From assembly GCA_028679855.1 (NCBI GenBank), contig JAJRAP010000140.1, forward strand, positions 1 through 7,188: a stretch of DNA of 7,188 nucleotides, written 5' to 3'. Source of the DNA: Candidatus Methanoperedens sp. (GTDB lineage: Archaea; Halobacteriota; Methanosarcinia; Methanosarcinales; Methanoperedenaceae). The notes under the pieces are model-generated. The model was given only the letters and a program-made list of their open reading frames with translations, ran no database searches and was not told the origin of the DNA. This document shows, one piece after another, positions 1-7,188 of the stretch; the stretch's first letter is position 1; each line of letters starts with the position of its first letter. A program made the position numbers and the translations under genes.

Positions 1-13
1 CTCAAAAACGCTC

Positions 14-50
14 GGAAACGGAAGGGTGTTTCCTTTATTTAAATATTTCG
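14..50 (-). promoter_or_regulatory. Possible divergent archaeal promoter with NrpR-like dyad
   Basis: Read on the minus strand, CGAAA (a BRE-like purine/A block) is followed directly by TATTTAAATA at 46-37, the archaeal BRE/TATA arrangement. Just downstream, where transcription would start about 25 nt on, lies GGAA-GGGTGT-TTCC (20-33). This overlaps a second dyad, GGAAAC (14-19) with GTTTCC (28-33). GGAA-N6-TTCC is the operator form described for the nitrogen repressor NrpR in Methanococcus. The gene it would serve lies beyond the left edge. The A/T element is nearly symmetric, so the orientation rests on the BRE alone. Confidence 0.3.
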
Positions 51-188
51 GGATGCGATTGTACGCTGGCTCCCTGGAGCACCAATACCGGGGGGTTTCT
101 GGTGATTGCCTTGAAATGCTGAAAATAAGAAGGGCTTAATCTACTAAATCTTTACTCCATTTAATTAGCTCCCAAAGTCGAAATTATA

Positions 189-202
189 GAAAACTATTTA
201 AG
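189..202 (+). promoter_or_regulatory. Candidate glnA promoter (BRE/TATA)
   Basis: GAAAAC followed by TATTTAAG (195-202) resembles an archaeal BRE plus TATA box. Initiation about 25 nt downstream would fall near 222-228 and leave a leader of roughly 130 nt before the glnA ATG. That leader would carry the TTGAG-N7-CTCAA inverted repeat at 242-258. A weaker A/T-rich alternative at 281-296 would give a leader of about 40 nt. No other promoter-like element was clearer on this strand. Confidence 0.3.
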
Positions 203-338
203 TAGGTAAACGGTAGCTTATAGTCGGTCTTGGCATATCCTTTGAGGCAACCTCTCAATTTGGGACATTGTAACAGTTGATTCAAAATTAATGAATCTGC
301 ATTGTGTCGAAAAAGGATATGTTGGGACCACAAACTTC

Positions 339-346
339 AAAGGAGA
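339..346 (+). promoter_or_regulatory. glnA ribosome binding site
   Basis: AAAGGAGA lies 8 nt before the ATG at 355 and is a good match to the archaeal anti-Shine-Dalgarno sequence. It decides the glnA start: the reading frame stays open upstream to a GTG at 304 and an ATG at 319, but neither has a well-spaced site, and the extra residues do not look like the family N-terminus. Confidence 0.75.
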
Positions 347-354
347 AAAGAAAT

Positions 355-1803
355 ATGGCAACACCAACACCCGAAAAGTTATTGGAATTCATAAAAGAAA
401 AAAACGTAAAATGGGTAGACCTTCAGTTCATGGACATCCCGGGTTATATCCAGCACATCACGCTCCCTTCATATACACTGAAAGAAGAAGATTTCACGGA
501 CGGCATAGGAAAGCTGGACGGCTCCTCAATCAAGGGCTTCAAGTCAATCTTTGAGTCGGATATGAGGATGTTCCCCGACCCGAGTACCTGCGCAATCCTG
601 CCGTGGACTGATAACACCCCTCACAGGACTCTCCGGTTGATTTGCGACCTCTATGATGCCTTCGGTGGACCGCGATTCACACGCGACCCGAGGCACATAG
701 CGCAGAGGGCGGAAGAAGCTGTGAAGAAGGCAGGGTTTGATCTCTCATATTGGGGACCTGAGCTTGAGTTCTTCGTTTTTGATTCGGTCAAACTGCTGCC
801 CAGCTACTCAACGGCACGCGATGCCTGGTCAGGCACAGGATACGAGATCCAGTCAAAAGAAGCACCCTGGTCCCAAACTAGCGGCATCAACCATCCTATC
901 AGGTTTAAGGAGGGCTACTATCCGGCACCGCCCCAGGACACACTTCAGGAGTACAGGAGCGAGGTGACAGGAATGCTCTACGATTATTTCGGCATAGTCT
1001 GCGATGCGCATCACCACGAGGTAGCTACTGCAGGACAGTGTGAGATCGATATGAAATACGATACGCTTACAAAGATGGCGGACAACGTGCTCTCGTACAA
1101 GAACGTGGTCAAGAACGTGGCATACAATATGAAAATGATTGCCACTTTCATGCCAAAACCAATATTTGGCGACAATGCTTCTGGCATGCACATTCACCAG
1201 TCGCTCTGGAAGAACGGCAGGAACACCTTCTATGACCCGGACGACGAATATGCCGAGATATCTCAAACCTGTCGCTACTATATAGGCGGGCTCATGGAAC
1301 ACTCAAGGGCGCTCTGTGCTATTACCTCGCCCACCACAAACTCGTACAAGAGACTTGTGCCGGGCTATGAGGCACCTGTGTATATCGCATGGAGCAAGCG
1401 CAACAGGTCTGCAAGCATAAGAGTGCCTCTCTATGAAAAGGGCAAGGAAGCACCCAAGAGGATTGAGTTCAGGCCGCCTGACACAAGCTGCAACACTTAT
1501 TTCGCCTTTGCGGCGCTCACTTCGGCAGGACTTGATGGTATAAAGAAGAAGATGGATCCTGGCAATCCATGTGATGAGAATATCTATCACCTCACAGCAG
1601 AGAGAAGAAAAGAGATGGGAATCAAGGAGTGCCCTGGTTCGCTGAAAGAGGCACTTGATGAGCTTGAATCTGACAGGAAGTTCCTTGAACCGGTATTCCC
1701 CCGGGATGCCATCGATATGTGGGTAGAACTTAAATCTGAGGAGTACAAGCAGAACTCAATAAGGCCCACGCCATACGAGTTTTACCAGTACTTCGACATT
1801 TAA
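355..1803 (+). CDS. glnA: Glutamine synthetase, type I
   Basis: This enzyme joins ammonia to glutamate using ATP to give glutamine; it is a cytoplasmic dodecamer in the family. The protein is 482 aa. The N-terminal beta-grasp domain carries the latch motif DGSSIKGF (55-62). The catalytic domain shows WGPELEFF (metal-binding E136, E138), HHHEVATAGQ (E222, then E230), GMHIHQSL (H279), NSYKRLVPGYEAP (329-341, flap Glu339), RNRSASIR (349-356) and RIEFRPPD (369-376). The set of active-site residues looks complete. It has a bacterial GSI-beta-like insertion at about 143-172. Tyr411 (NIYHL) aligns with the adenylylated tyrosine of enteric GS, but the surrounding motif differs, so modification is unlikely. 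The gene converges on the glutamate synthase operon, and the two together form a GS-GOGAT locus. The start at 355 rests on the ribosome site and the family N-terminus. Confidence 0.97.
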   Translation: MATPTPEKLLEFIKEKNVKWVDLQFMDIPGYIQHITLPSYTLKEEDFTDGIGKLDGSSIKGFKSIFESDMRMFPDPSTCAILPWTDNTPHRTLRLICDLYDAFGGPRFTRDPRHIAQRAEEAVKKAGFDLSYWGPELEFFVFDSVKLLPSYSTARDAWSGTGYEIQSKEAPWSQTSGINHPIRFKEGYYPAPPQDTLQEYRSEVTGMLYDYFGIVCDAHHHEVATAGQCEIDMKYDTLTKMADNVLSYKNVVKNVAYNMKMIATFMPKPIFGDNASGMHIHQSLWKNGRNTFYDPDDEYAEISQTCRYYIGGLMEHSRALCAITSPTTNSYKRLVPGYEAPVYIAWSKRNRSASIRVPLYEKGKEAPKRIEFRPPDTSCNTYFAFAALTSAGLDGIKKKMDPGNPCDENIYHLTAERRKEMGIKECPGSLKEALDELESDRKFLEPVFPRDAIDMWVELKSEEYKQNSIRPTPYEFYQYFDI

Positions 1804-1811
1804 TTCAATTT

Positions 1812-1851
1812 CATTCCAGCATGCCGCGAATCATGCTGGAATGCTTTTTTT
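1812..1851 (+). terminator. Stem-loop terminator of glnA
   Basis: CATTCCAGCATG (1812-1823) and CATGCTGGAATG (1832-1843) form a perfect 12-bp stem with an 8-nt loop, followed by C and seven T (1845-1851). It begins 9 nt after the glnA stop. The geometry is that of a bacterial intrinsic terminator, although archaea can terminate on the T tract alone. On the other strand the hairpin is not followed by T residues, so it should act mainly on glnA. Confidence 0.8.
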
Positions 1852-1880
1852 GGGTTATTCTTTGAATGGTTAGTGGCATG

Positions 1881-1904
1881 AAAAAATTCTAAAAAGAAGC
1901 AAAA
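1881..1904 (-). terminator. Oligo-T terminator of the glutamate synthase operon
   Basis: Read on the minus strand, three T runs (TTTT 1904-1901, TTTTT 1895-1891, TTTTTT 1886-1881) lie 39 to 62 nt after the gltB3 stop codon. Successive T tracts without a stem are the usual archaeal termination signal. No hairpin precedes them. Confidence 0.5.
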
Positions 1905-1942
1905 TAATGATTGGATTGGCAACATCCCGACGCAACTCTGGC

Positions 1943-2671
1943 TCAATACACGTAAAGATCCCCATACGGTCGATGCGACAGCGGCACAAGTTTCGTGAAT
2001 TTTCCGCTCATCACTTCAGTCAGGTCAAACCCGAAATACTCGCAGTACTCCTTAAGATGAGAACCGATGAGCTTCGTATCCTCTTCATTCAATTCAAGGC
2101 AGCTCACTTCTTTCCCGAGATGGTAGGGGTCAACCTTGCCGCGGATGTATATCACACCACCATGCATGCCCGTGCCAACATAATCGCCCACGATGGGGTT
2201 CTTCCCGTTCATGCCCAGCAGTATCATTATCCCGCCTGCCATGTATTCGCCGAAAAAGTCGCCTGCGGTGCCGCCAGTTATGATAACAGGTATCTGCTTC
2301 TTATACTCCTTCATGTGGATGCCTACACGGTAGCCCGCATCCCCTTTGATGTACAATTTACCGCCGCGCATACCGTAGCCTATTATATCGCCCACACTGC
2401 CGTGGACGATAATCTCGCCCGCATTCATGGTGTTGGCGATACCGTCCTGCGCGTTCGCATTTACAATTATCCTGGGTCCGTTCATGAAAGCCCCGAGGTC
2501 ATTTCCAGGTGTGCCGTTGATGGTTATTTTTACATTCTCGCTTATTCCATCGCCGATATACCTCTGCCCGCCTACGTTATCAAGCTCGAACTCTTTTTCA
2601 CCCTGCGCAACGGCTTCGCGGATTATTTTATTCAACTGACGGTAATGCATGCCTTTTGCGTCTATTCTCAT
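1943..2671 (-). CDS. gltB3: Archaeal glutamate synthase subunit, GXGXG domain
   Basis: This 242-aa protein is the C-terminal beta-helix domain of glutamate synthase as a separate subunit. It is structural and helps couple the glutaminase and synthase sites; it carries no known catalytic residues. Repeating glycine-rich turns support the call: GTPGNDLGAFMNG (53-65), GSVGDIIGYGMRGG (91-104), GDAGYRVGIHM (110-120), GGTAGDFFGEYMAGG (133-147) and VGDYVGTGMHGG (161-172). The same fold occurs in formylmethanofuran dehydrogenase subunit C (FwdC/FmdC), but the position right behind gltB2 points to glutamate synthase. It is the last gene of the operon. Its ATG lies 4 nt after the gltB2 stop, with a partial ribosome site (AGTGAT) at the junction, so translation is probably coupled. 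Confidence 0.93.
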   Translation of the reverse strand: MRIDAKGMHYRQLNKIIREAVAQGEKEFELDNVGGQRYIGDGISENVKITINGTPGNDLGAFMNGPRIIVNANAQDGIANTMNAGEIIVHGSVGDIIGYGMRGGKLYIKGDAGYRVGIHMKEYKKQIPVIITGGTAGDFFGEYMAGGIMILLGMNGKNPIVGDYVGTGMHGGVIYIRGKVDPYHLGKEVSCLELNEEDTKLIGSHLKEYCEYFGFDLTEVMSGKFTKLVPLSHRPYGDLYVY

Positions 2672-2675
2672 AAAA

Positions 2676-4183
<1,508 letters not shown>

Positions 4184-4184
<1 letters not shown>

Positions 4185-5308
4185 TATTCCACCTCCGCCT
4201 TAAGCGTGCCTATAACAGCCGTACCTGCTTTCGGGCTCCATATCTCATCAAGGTCAGGGGCGATCTCGCGTATCGCCGATTCTTCCGACGCCATGTAGAG
4301 CATATCATCCTTGCGCGCTGCGGTCATGGGGCGCAGTTTTATCCTGTCGTTCAGTCCTATCATGCCTGTGCTGTGACCAAGGATTATGCTGAAAGGACCG
4401 TTAAGGAGCGTGCTCCCGTAGACCTGCCGTATCGCGGTGGCGATCTTCTTTTGCCCGGGCTCCATACGGTCAATGTCTTTCCAGAAGGGTGATGCAAGCG
4501 CCATTACAGCCCTATCCATAGGGAGCTTATGCTTCCTCACCAGAAGGTCGAAAAGATATGCTATGACCTCGGTATCTGTCCGCAGTTCAAGTCTGTACCC
4601 GAACATCTCAAGGTAGCGCTTGTTAATGCCGTACGATGATATCTCGCCGTTGTGCACCACTGACCAGTCAAGGAGCGTGAAGGGATGTGCGCCTCCCCAC
4701 CAGCCAGGCGTATTGGTGGGGAACCTGCCGTGCGCTGTCCAGATGTATGCGCTGTAATCCTCCAGTTTATAGAACTTACCTATATCCTCGGGATATCCCA
4801 CACCTTTGAACGCACCCATGTTCTTGCCGCTTGATGCAACGAAGGCTCCTTCTATTTCTGAGTTTATCCTCATGACGATTTTCATGGCATAATCCCGCTC
4901 TGAGAGGAACTCAAGCTTATTCTCAGGTACCTCAAGGAAGTATCTCCAGAGTATGGGAGGATTCGATACCCCGTTTTCCCTGTGTATGGGAATGGGTTCG
5001 TCCTTGTCCACATTGAAGACGTCCTTGAAGAATTCCTCAGTGGCTTCCTTTGCCTCCATATTATCGAACATCATATGGAAAGCATACTGATCTTTTCGTT
5101 TCGGATAAATACCATAAGCTGCAAATCCCCCGCCAAGCCCGTTTGAACGGTCGTGCATGCAGGCGATGGATTTTATTATCACCCTGCCGTCAATGCGTCT
5201 GCCTTCCTCGCTTATTATTCCGGATATCGCACACCCGGATGGTATTCTTTGAAGAACCCAATGATATCCGTCTTTTTTAGACGGGTTCATCAAACCTTCA
5301 CACTTCAT
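4184..5308 (-). CDS. gltB1: Archaeal glutamate synthase subunit, class II glutamine amidotransferase
   Basis: This 374-aa subunit hydrolyses glutamine to glutamate and ammonia, which is passed to the FMN subunit. It is a class II (Ntn-type) amidotransferase. The probable nucleophile is Cys26 in IPSGCAISG, which would have to become N-terminal by removal of about 25 residues, as with the propeptides of bacterial GltB. Other family residues are HGRFPTNT (193-200), HNGEISSYG (219-227, oxyanion hole and substrate loop), RTDTEV (243-248, Asp245) and SEESAIREI (341-349). The ATG at 5308 overlaps the 3' end of the HdrBC-like gene by 11 nt and has AAGGAGA 5 nt upstream. A second ATG at 5290 (Met7) is possible but has a weaker ribosome site. 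It is co-transcribed with gltB2. Confidence 0.94.
4189..4196 (-). promoter_or_regulatory. gltB2 ribosome binding site
   Basis: GGAGGTGG, reading 4196 to 4189, lies 4 nt before the gltB2 ATG (4184) and inside the last codons of gltB1. It is the strongest ribosome site in the window. Its position within the upstream gene supports coupled translation across the TAATG junction. Confidence 0.75.
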
Positions 5309-6632
5309 TTTCTTCTCCTTTTATTAAAATCAATAATTTTTTTAATTCCTCCCCCCCGCTCTTTGGAGGCTCAGGAAGTTTCAGTTTCTTTCGAACGGAT
5401 GTGGGCTCGCCCAGTCTCCCTTCTTTCTTGAACATCTCGATACTGGCGGCAAAGCCTTTCGGACCCTTTCCTTTTTCAAGAGCTATATGCTTTAGTTTGT
5501 CAAATATCTTATTCATGCCCATCTTCTGCGGGCAGAGTTCATAGCATGTGTAACAATCTACGCACCGCCATATATCATGAGAGCTTATCACAGCTTCAAG
5601 TTCACCTGATAGCAGTCTTCCTATAATTTCGTTCGGATTGAATTCCGGGTTTATCTTAACAACAGGGCAGTCGTTAACGCATGCTCCGCACTCGTAGCAC
5701 TTGCGAACAGAAGGCAGGTCAAAAACCTCTTTGAGCGTTTTAAGATAGTTGTACCTTGAATCCCACTTTGAGAGGAATTCCGCAGCATCTATCCTGTGCA
5801 TGTCCATGCCAAGCTCCTGTGTCGTGAACCCCATGGCAAGACCCAGAAGTTCAGGATAATAGAGAATCGGGACGTTCAGTTTTTCACCGTTTTTCGCAAG
5901 GAGATACTGGCGCGAGTCGTACTGCATAAAACATGACGGGCAAGTGAGCGAGATGGCATCTGCTTTTTTTGTGACCTCAAGCAGTTTCATCCTCGCCAAG
6001 GCTGAGGCTTCGTCGGGTTCATCAGCCGTATTGAGATTCCCGCCGCAGCATAACATCTTGGTCTCGTACTCGATGCTCTTTGCTCCGAGAGCTTCAATCA
6101 GGGCATCGAACTTTTTTGGCTTATTCGGGTCATCAAAGAATATGGAAGAACTGGGGCGGAGCATGTGGCATCCTGCATGCGCTGCAAGCTTCATGCCGTC
6201 AAACGGTTTGATGATGTGCTGTCTTATCTTCGAGATGCCTATTTCATCATGCAGCGCTTCAACAAGATGCTTTACTTCGATGGTTCCCTTGTATTCCAGA
6301 TCAACAGATGATAGTATGTTATTCACACGTTCTCGAAGATAGGGATTCACCCGAAGTTCAACCTCCACGGACTTCAAGGTGCTGTAACAGCCGTTGCAGG
6401 GTATGAGTAAATCATGTCCAGCTTTTTCTGCCAGAGCGAGATTTCTGGCTGCTGTGACATACCATGCTAAATCTCCTATAGGTTTGATGATGCTTTTTGT
6501 GGGACAGCATGTAGATCCTTCAAGGTCATGCAAAACGCAGCCAAGCTTTGATAAAACAAGCCTGGTAGATTTTTCCATGAAGGGAAAACGTGCCGGGATT
6601 ATGCAACCTAAGAATAATGTGTATTCGGGCAT
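5298..6632 (-). CDS. HdrB-HdrC fusion, heterodisulfide reductase-like iron-sulfur protein
   Basis: This 444-aa protein joins an HdrB-like and an HdrC-like module. The HdrB part (1 to about 280) holds two complete CCG motifs: C10-x31-C42C43-x35-C79-x2-C82 and C155-x39-C195C196-x34-C231-x2-C234. In HdrB proteins these bind noncubane [4Fe-4S] clusters that act on disulfides. The HdrC part (about 305-400) has two [4Fe-4S] sites, C312-x2-C315-x2-C318-x3-C322-Pro and C357-x2-C360-x2-C363-x3-C367-Pro, suited to relaying electrons. No membrane segment is seen, so it should be cytoplasmic. It leads the glutamate synthase operon and may feed or sense electrons for it, which is inference. Its true substrate is unknown; CoM-S-S-CoB reductase activity should not be assumed. 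The ATG at 6632 begins the typical HdrB N-terminus (EYTLFLGC) behind GAGG. An in-frame TTG at 6662 probably lies upstream of the transcription start. Confidence 0.9.
   Translation of the reverse strand: MPEYTLFLGCIIPARFPFMEKSTRLVLSKLGCVLHDLEGSTCCPTKSIIKPIGDLAWYVTAARNLALAEKAGHDLLIPCNGCYSTLKSVEVELRVNPYLRERVNNILSSVDLEYKGTIEVKHLVEALHDEIGISKIRQHIIKPFDGMKLAAHAGCHMLRPSSSIFFDDPNKPKKFDALIEALGAKSIEYETKMLCCGGNLNTADEPDEASALARMKLLEVTKKADAISLTCPSCFMQYDSRQYLLAKNGEKLNVPILYYPELLGLAMGFTTQELGMDMHRIDAAEFLSKWDSRYNYLKTLKEVFDLPSVRKCYECGACVNDCPVVKINPEFNPNEIIGRLLSGELEAVISSHDIWRCVDCYTCYELCPQKMGMNKIFDKLKHIALEKGKGPKGFAASIEMFKKEGRLGEPTSVRKKLKLPEPPKSGGEELKKLLILIKGEENEV
5314..5320 (-). promoter_or_regulatory. gltB1 ribosome binding site
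   Basis: AAGGAGA (5320-5314) sits 5 nt before the ATG at 5308, within the final codons of the HdrBC-like gene. It favours this start over the downstream ATG at 5290. Confidence 0.7.
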
Positions 6633-6637
6633 TTTTT

Positions 6638-6690
6638 CCTCTTGTTTTGCGGAAGTTGACAATAGCTGTAATGATATTTAAATTTTACTC
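6638..6690 (-). promoter_or_regulatory. Promoter and ribosome site of the hdrBC-gltB operon
   Basis: On the minus strand, GAGTAAAA (6690-6683, BRE-like) runs straight into TTTAAATA (6682-6675, TATA box). Initiation about 25 nt downstream falls near 6653, giving a leader of roughly 20 nt. AGAGG (6642-6638) then precedes the ATG at 6632 by 5 nt. This geometry is typical of archaea and is a second reason to prefer 6632 over the TTG at 6662 as the start. Confidence 0.65.
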
Positions 6691-6693
6691 GGA

Positions 6694-6708
6694 AATAGGT
6701 AACCTATT
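6694..6708. promoter_or_regulatory. 15-bp perfect palindrome, probable operator
   Basis: AATAGGT-A-ACCTATT has 7-bp half-sites around one central base. It lies 3 nt upstream of the BRE of the hdrBC-gltB operon, a position suited to an activator or to a repressor that blocks TFB/TBP. It does not match the GGAA-N6-TTCC or GGTA-N6-TACC operators described for NrpR, so the regulator is unidentified. Confidence 0.5.
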
Positions 6709-6855
6709 GATGATAAATTCGACATATCTTCATTTGCATTTGAGTTGTCTTTCGTGTTGGGTATTGTCAACATGATTCAAAAACGATATGCTGATGCCAA
6801 TAATGATCAAGTTACCGATACTTTGGATAAAGGCGGCTATTTTGATTTAACGACT

Positions 6856-7188
6856 TTACACAAGCATGAGCTTTGCGCCAGCAATAACAAGGACTACTGC
6901 AAGCAGACGGTAGAGTGTTGCGTTTACAAATCGACGGCTGCCCAGTTCTGAGCCGATTATTCCGCCAAGTATTGCGGCAAATGCCCATATGTAGACGGCA
7001 TCTGGTAGAAATTTCACGCTCATTAAGCACCCTGCAATACCTGCTATTGAGTTCACAAGAATAAAAGCTGCCGAAACTGATGCTGTTTGCTTTGTTCCAG
7101 CCCCGGAAAGAACCGCAACACGCACGGGTACCTGTTTAGCCACACCAGTTTTCGCTGCCTGCCTGTATCGAAAAAGTCGGTATGCAGA
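6856..7188 (-). CDS. TauE/SafE (TSUP) family membrane permease, C-terminal part
   Basis: This is the last 110 codons of a gene whose 5' part lies beyond the right edge; the frame stays open to base 7188 and ends at TAA (6858-6856). Three hydrophobic segments are visible, roughly VSAAFILVNSIAGIAGCLM, YIWAFAAILGGIIGSELG and YRLLAVVLVIAGAKLMLV. The FILVNSIAG run and the glycine-rich following helices resemble the C-terminal half of the TSUP family, whose members export or import sulfur-containing or other organic anions. The substrate cannot be told from this fragment. A GTG at 7143 is internal to the family domain and is not the start. It has the same orientation as the hdrBC-gltB operon but is separated from it by 223 bp containing a promoter, so it is probably a separate transcript. 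Confidence 0.75.
   Translation of the reverse strand, partial: SAYRLFRYRQAAKTGVAKQVPVRVAVLSGAGTKQTASVSAAFILVNSIAGIAGCLMSVKFLPDAVYIWAFAAILGGIIGSELGSRRFVNATLYRLLAVVLVIAGAKLMLV

Larger units (their letters stand above)
1..354. other. Non-coding region upstream of glnA
   Basis: I see no convincing gene in this stretch. Plus-strand frame 2 is open from the left edge to a TAA at 137-139 (about 45 codons), but frame 3 and one minus frame are open over much of the same span. None gives a recognisable protein or has a ribosome site, so this is probably chance. Visible structures are a GGAA-N6-TTCC dyad (20-33) beside an AT-rich TATTTAAATA element (37-46), a short inverted repeat GCTCC-CT-GGAGC (69-80), CACCA/TGGTG arms (80-84 and 100-104), a BRE/TATA-like element (189-202) and TTGAG-N7-CTCAA (242-258). 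The region probably holds the glnA promoter and leader, and perhaps a divergent promoter for a gene off the left edge. Confidence 0.5.

Noticed and set aside
2..139. Open plus-strand frame entering from the left edge, ending at TAA 137-139
   Set aside because: Two other frames are open over most of the same span, the residues resemble no family I recognise, and the promoter-like dyad lies inside it.
304..354. Upstream GTG start for glnA (17 extra residues)
   Set aside because: The AAAGGAGA site is spaced for the ATG at 355, and the extra residues are Lys-rich and unlike glutamine synthetase N-termini.
1943..2671. Assignment of the GXGXG protein as formylmethanofuran dehydrogenase subunit C
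   Set aside because: The fold is shared, but no other fwd/fmd genes are present and the gene directly follows gltB2 in a GOGAT operon.
6633..6662. TTG start for the HdrBC-like protein (10 extra residues)
   Set aside because: It would lie at or upstream of the predicted transcription start, while the ATG at 6632 has GAGG and begins the typical HdrB N-terminus.
6772..6951. Small plus-strand reading frame with an EF-hand or thrombospondin-3-like run (DANNDQVTD)
   Set aside because: It has no ribosome site, its second half is antisense to the TSUP permease gene, and a single Asp/Asn-rich run is too little to call a domain.

Overview
This window looks like chromosomal DNA from a euryarchaeon, most plausibly a methanogen or a methanotrophic relative such as Methanosarcinales/ANME. 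Three things point there. The glutamate synthase is split into the three-subunit archaeal form. The leading gene is a heterodisulfide-reductase-like HdrB-HdrC fusion carrying two complete CCG cysteine motifs. The promoters have BRE plus TATA elements (for example GAGTAAAA-TTTAAATA), not bacterial -35/-10 boxes. The lineage is an inference; no rRNA or other marker gene is present.

Layout: 1-354 is non-coding leader and promoter DNA, with a possible divergent promoter and a GGAA-N6-TTCC dyad at the far left. glnA (glutamine synthetase I, 355-1803, +) follows and ends in a 12-bp stem-loop plus T7. A short convergent intergenic region (1804-1942) separates it from a four-gene minus-strand operon. 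In transcription order this is an HdrB-HdrC fusion (6632-5298), gltB1 (glutamine amidotransferase, 5308-4184), gltB2 (ferredoxin plus FMN synthase domain, 4184-2676) and gltB3 (GXGXG beta-helix, 2671-1943). The genes overlap by 11 nt and 1 nt and are then separated by 4 nt, so they are almost certainly co-transcribed and translationally coupled. Upstream of the operon is a 223-bp gap with a good archaeal promoter and a perfect 15-bp palindrome. Beyond it is the 3' end of a TauE/SafE (TSUP) family membrane permease gene that runs off the right edge.

Together the genes form a GS-GOGAT ammonium-assimilation locus. GlnA makes glutamine from glutamate and ammonia. GltB1 releases ammonia from glutamine, and GltB2/GltB3 use it with 2-oxoglutarate and reducing power to make glutamate. 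There is no NAD(P)H-dependent GltD subunit. The electron source is therefore ferredoxin or, as the operon suggests, something that passes through the HdrBC-like protein. That possible link between thiol/disulfide or ferredoxin chemistry and glutamate synthesis is the most interesting point in the window.
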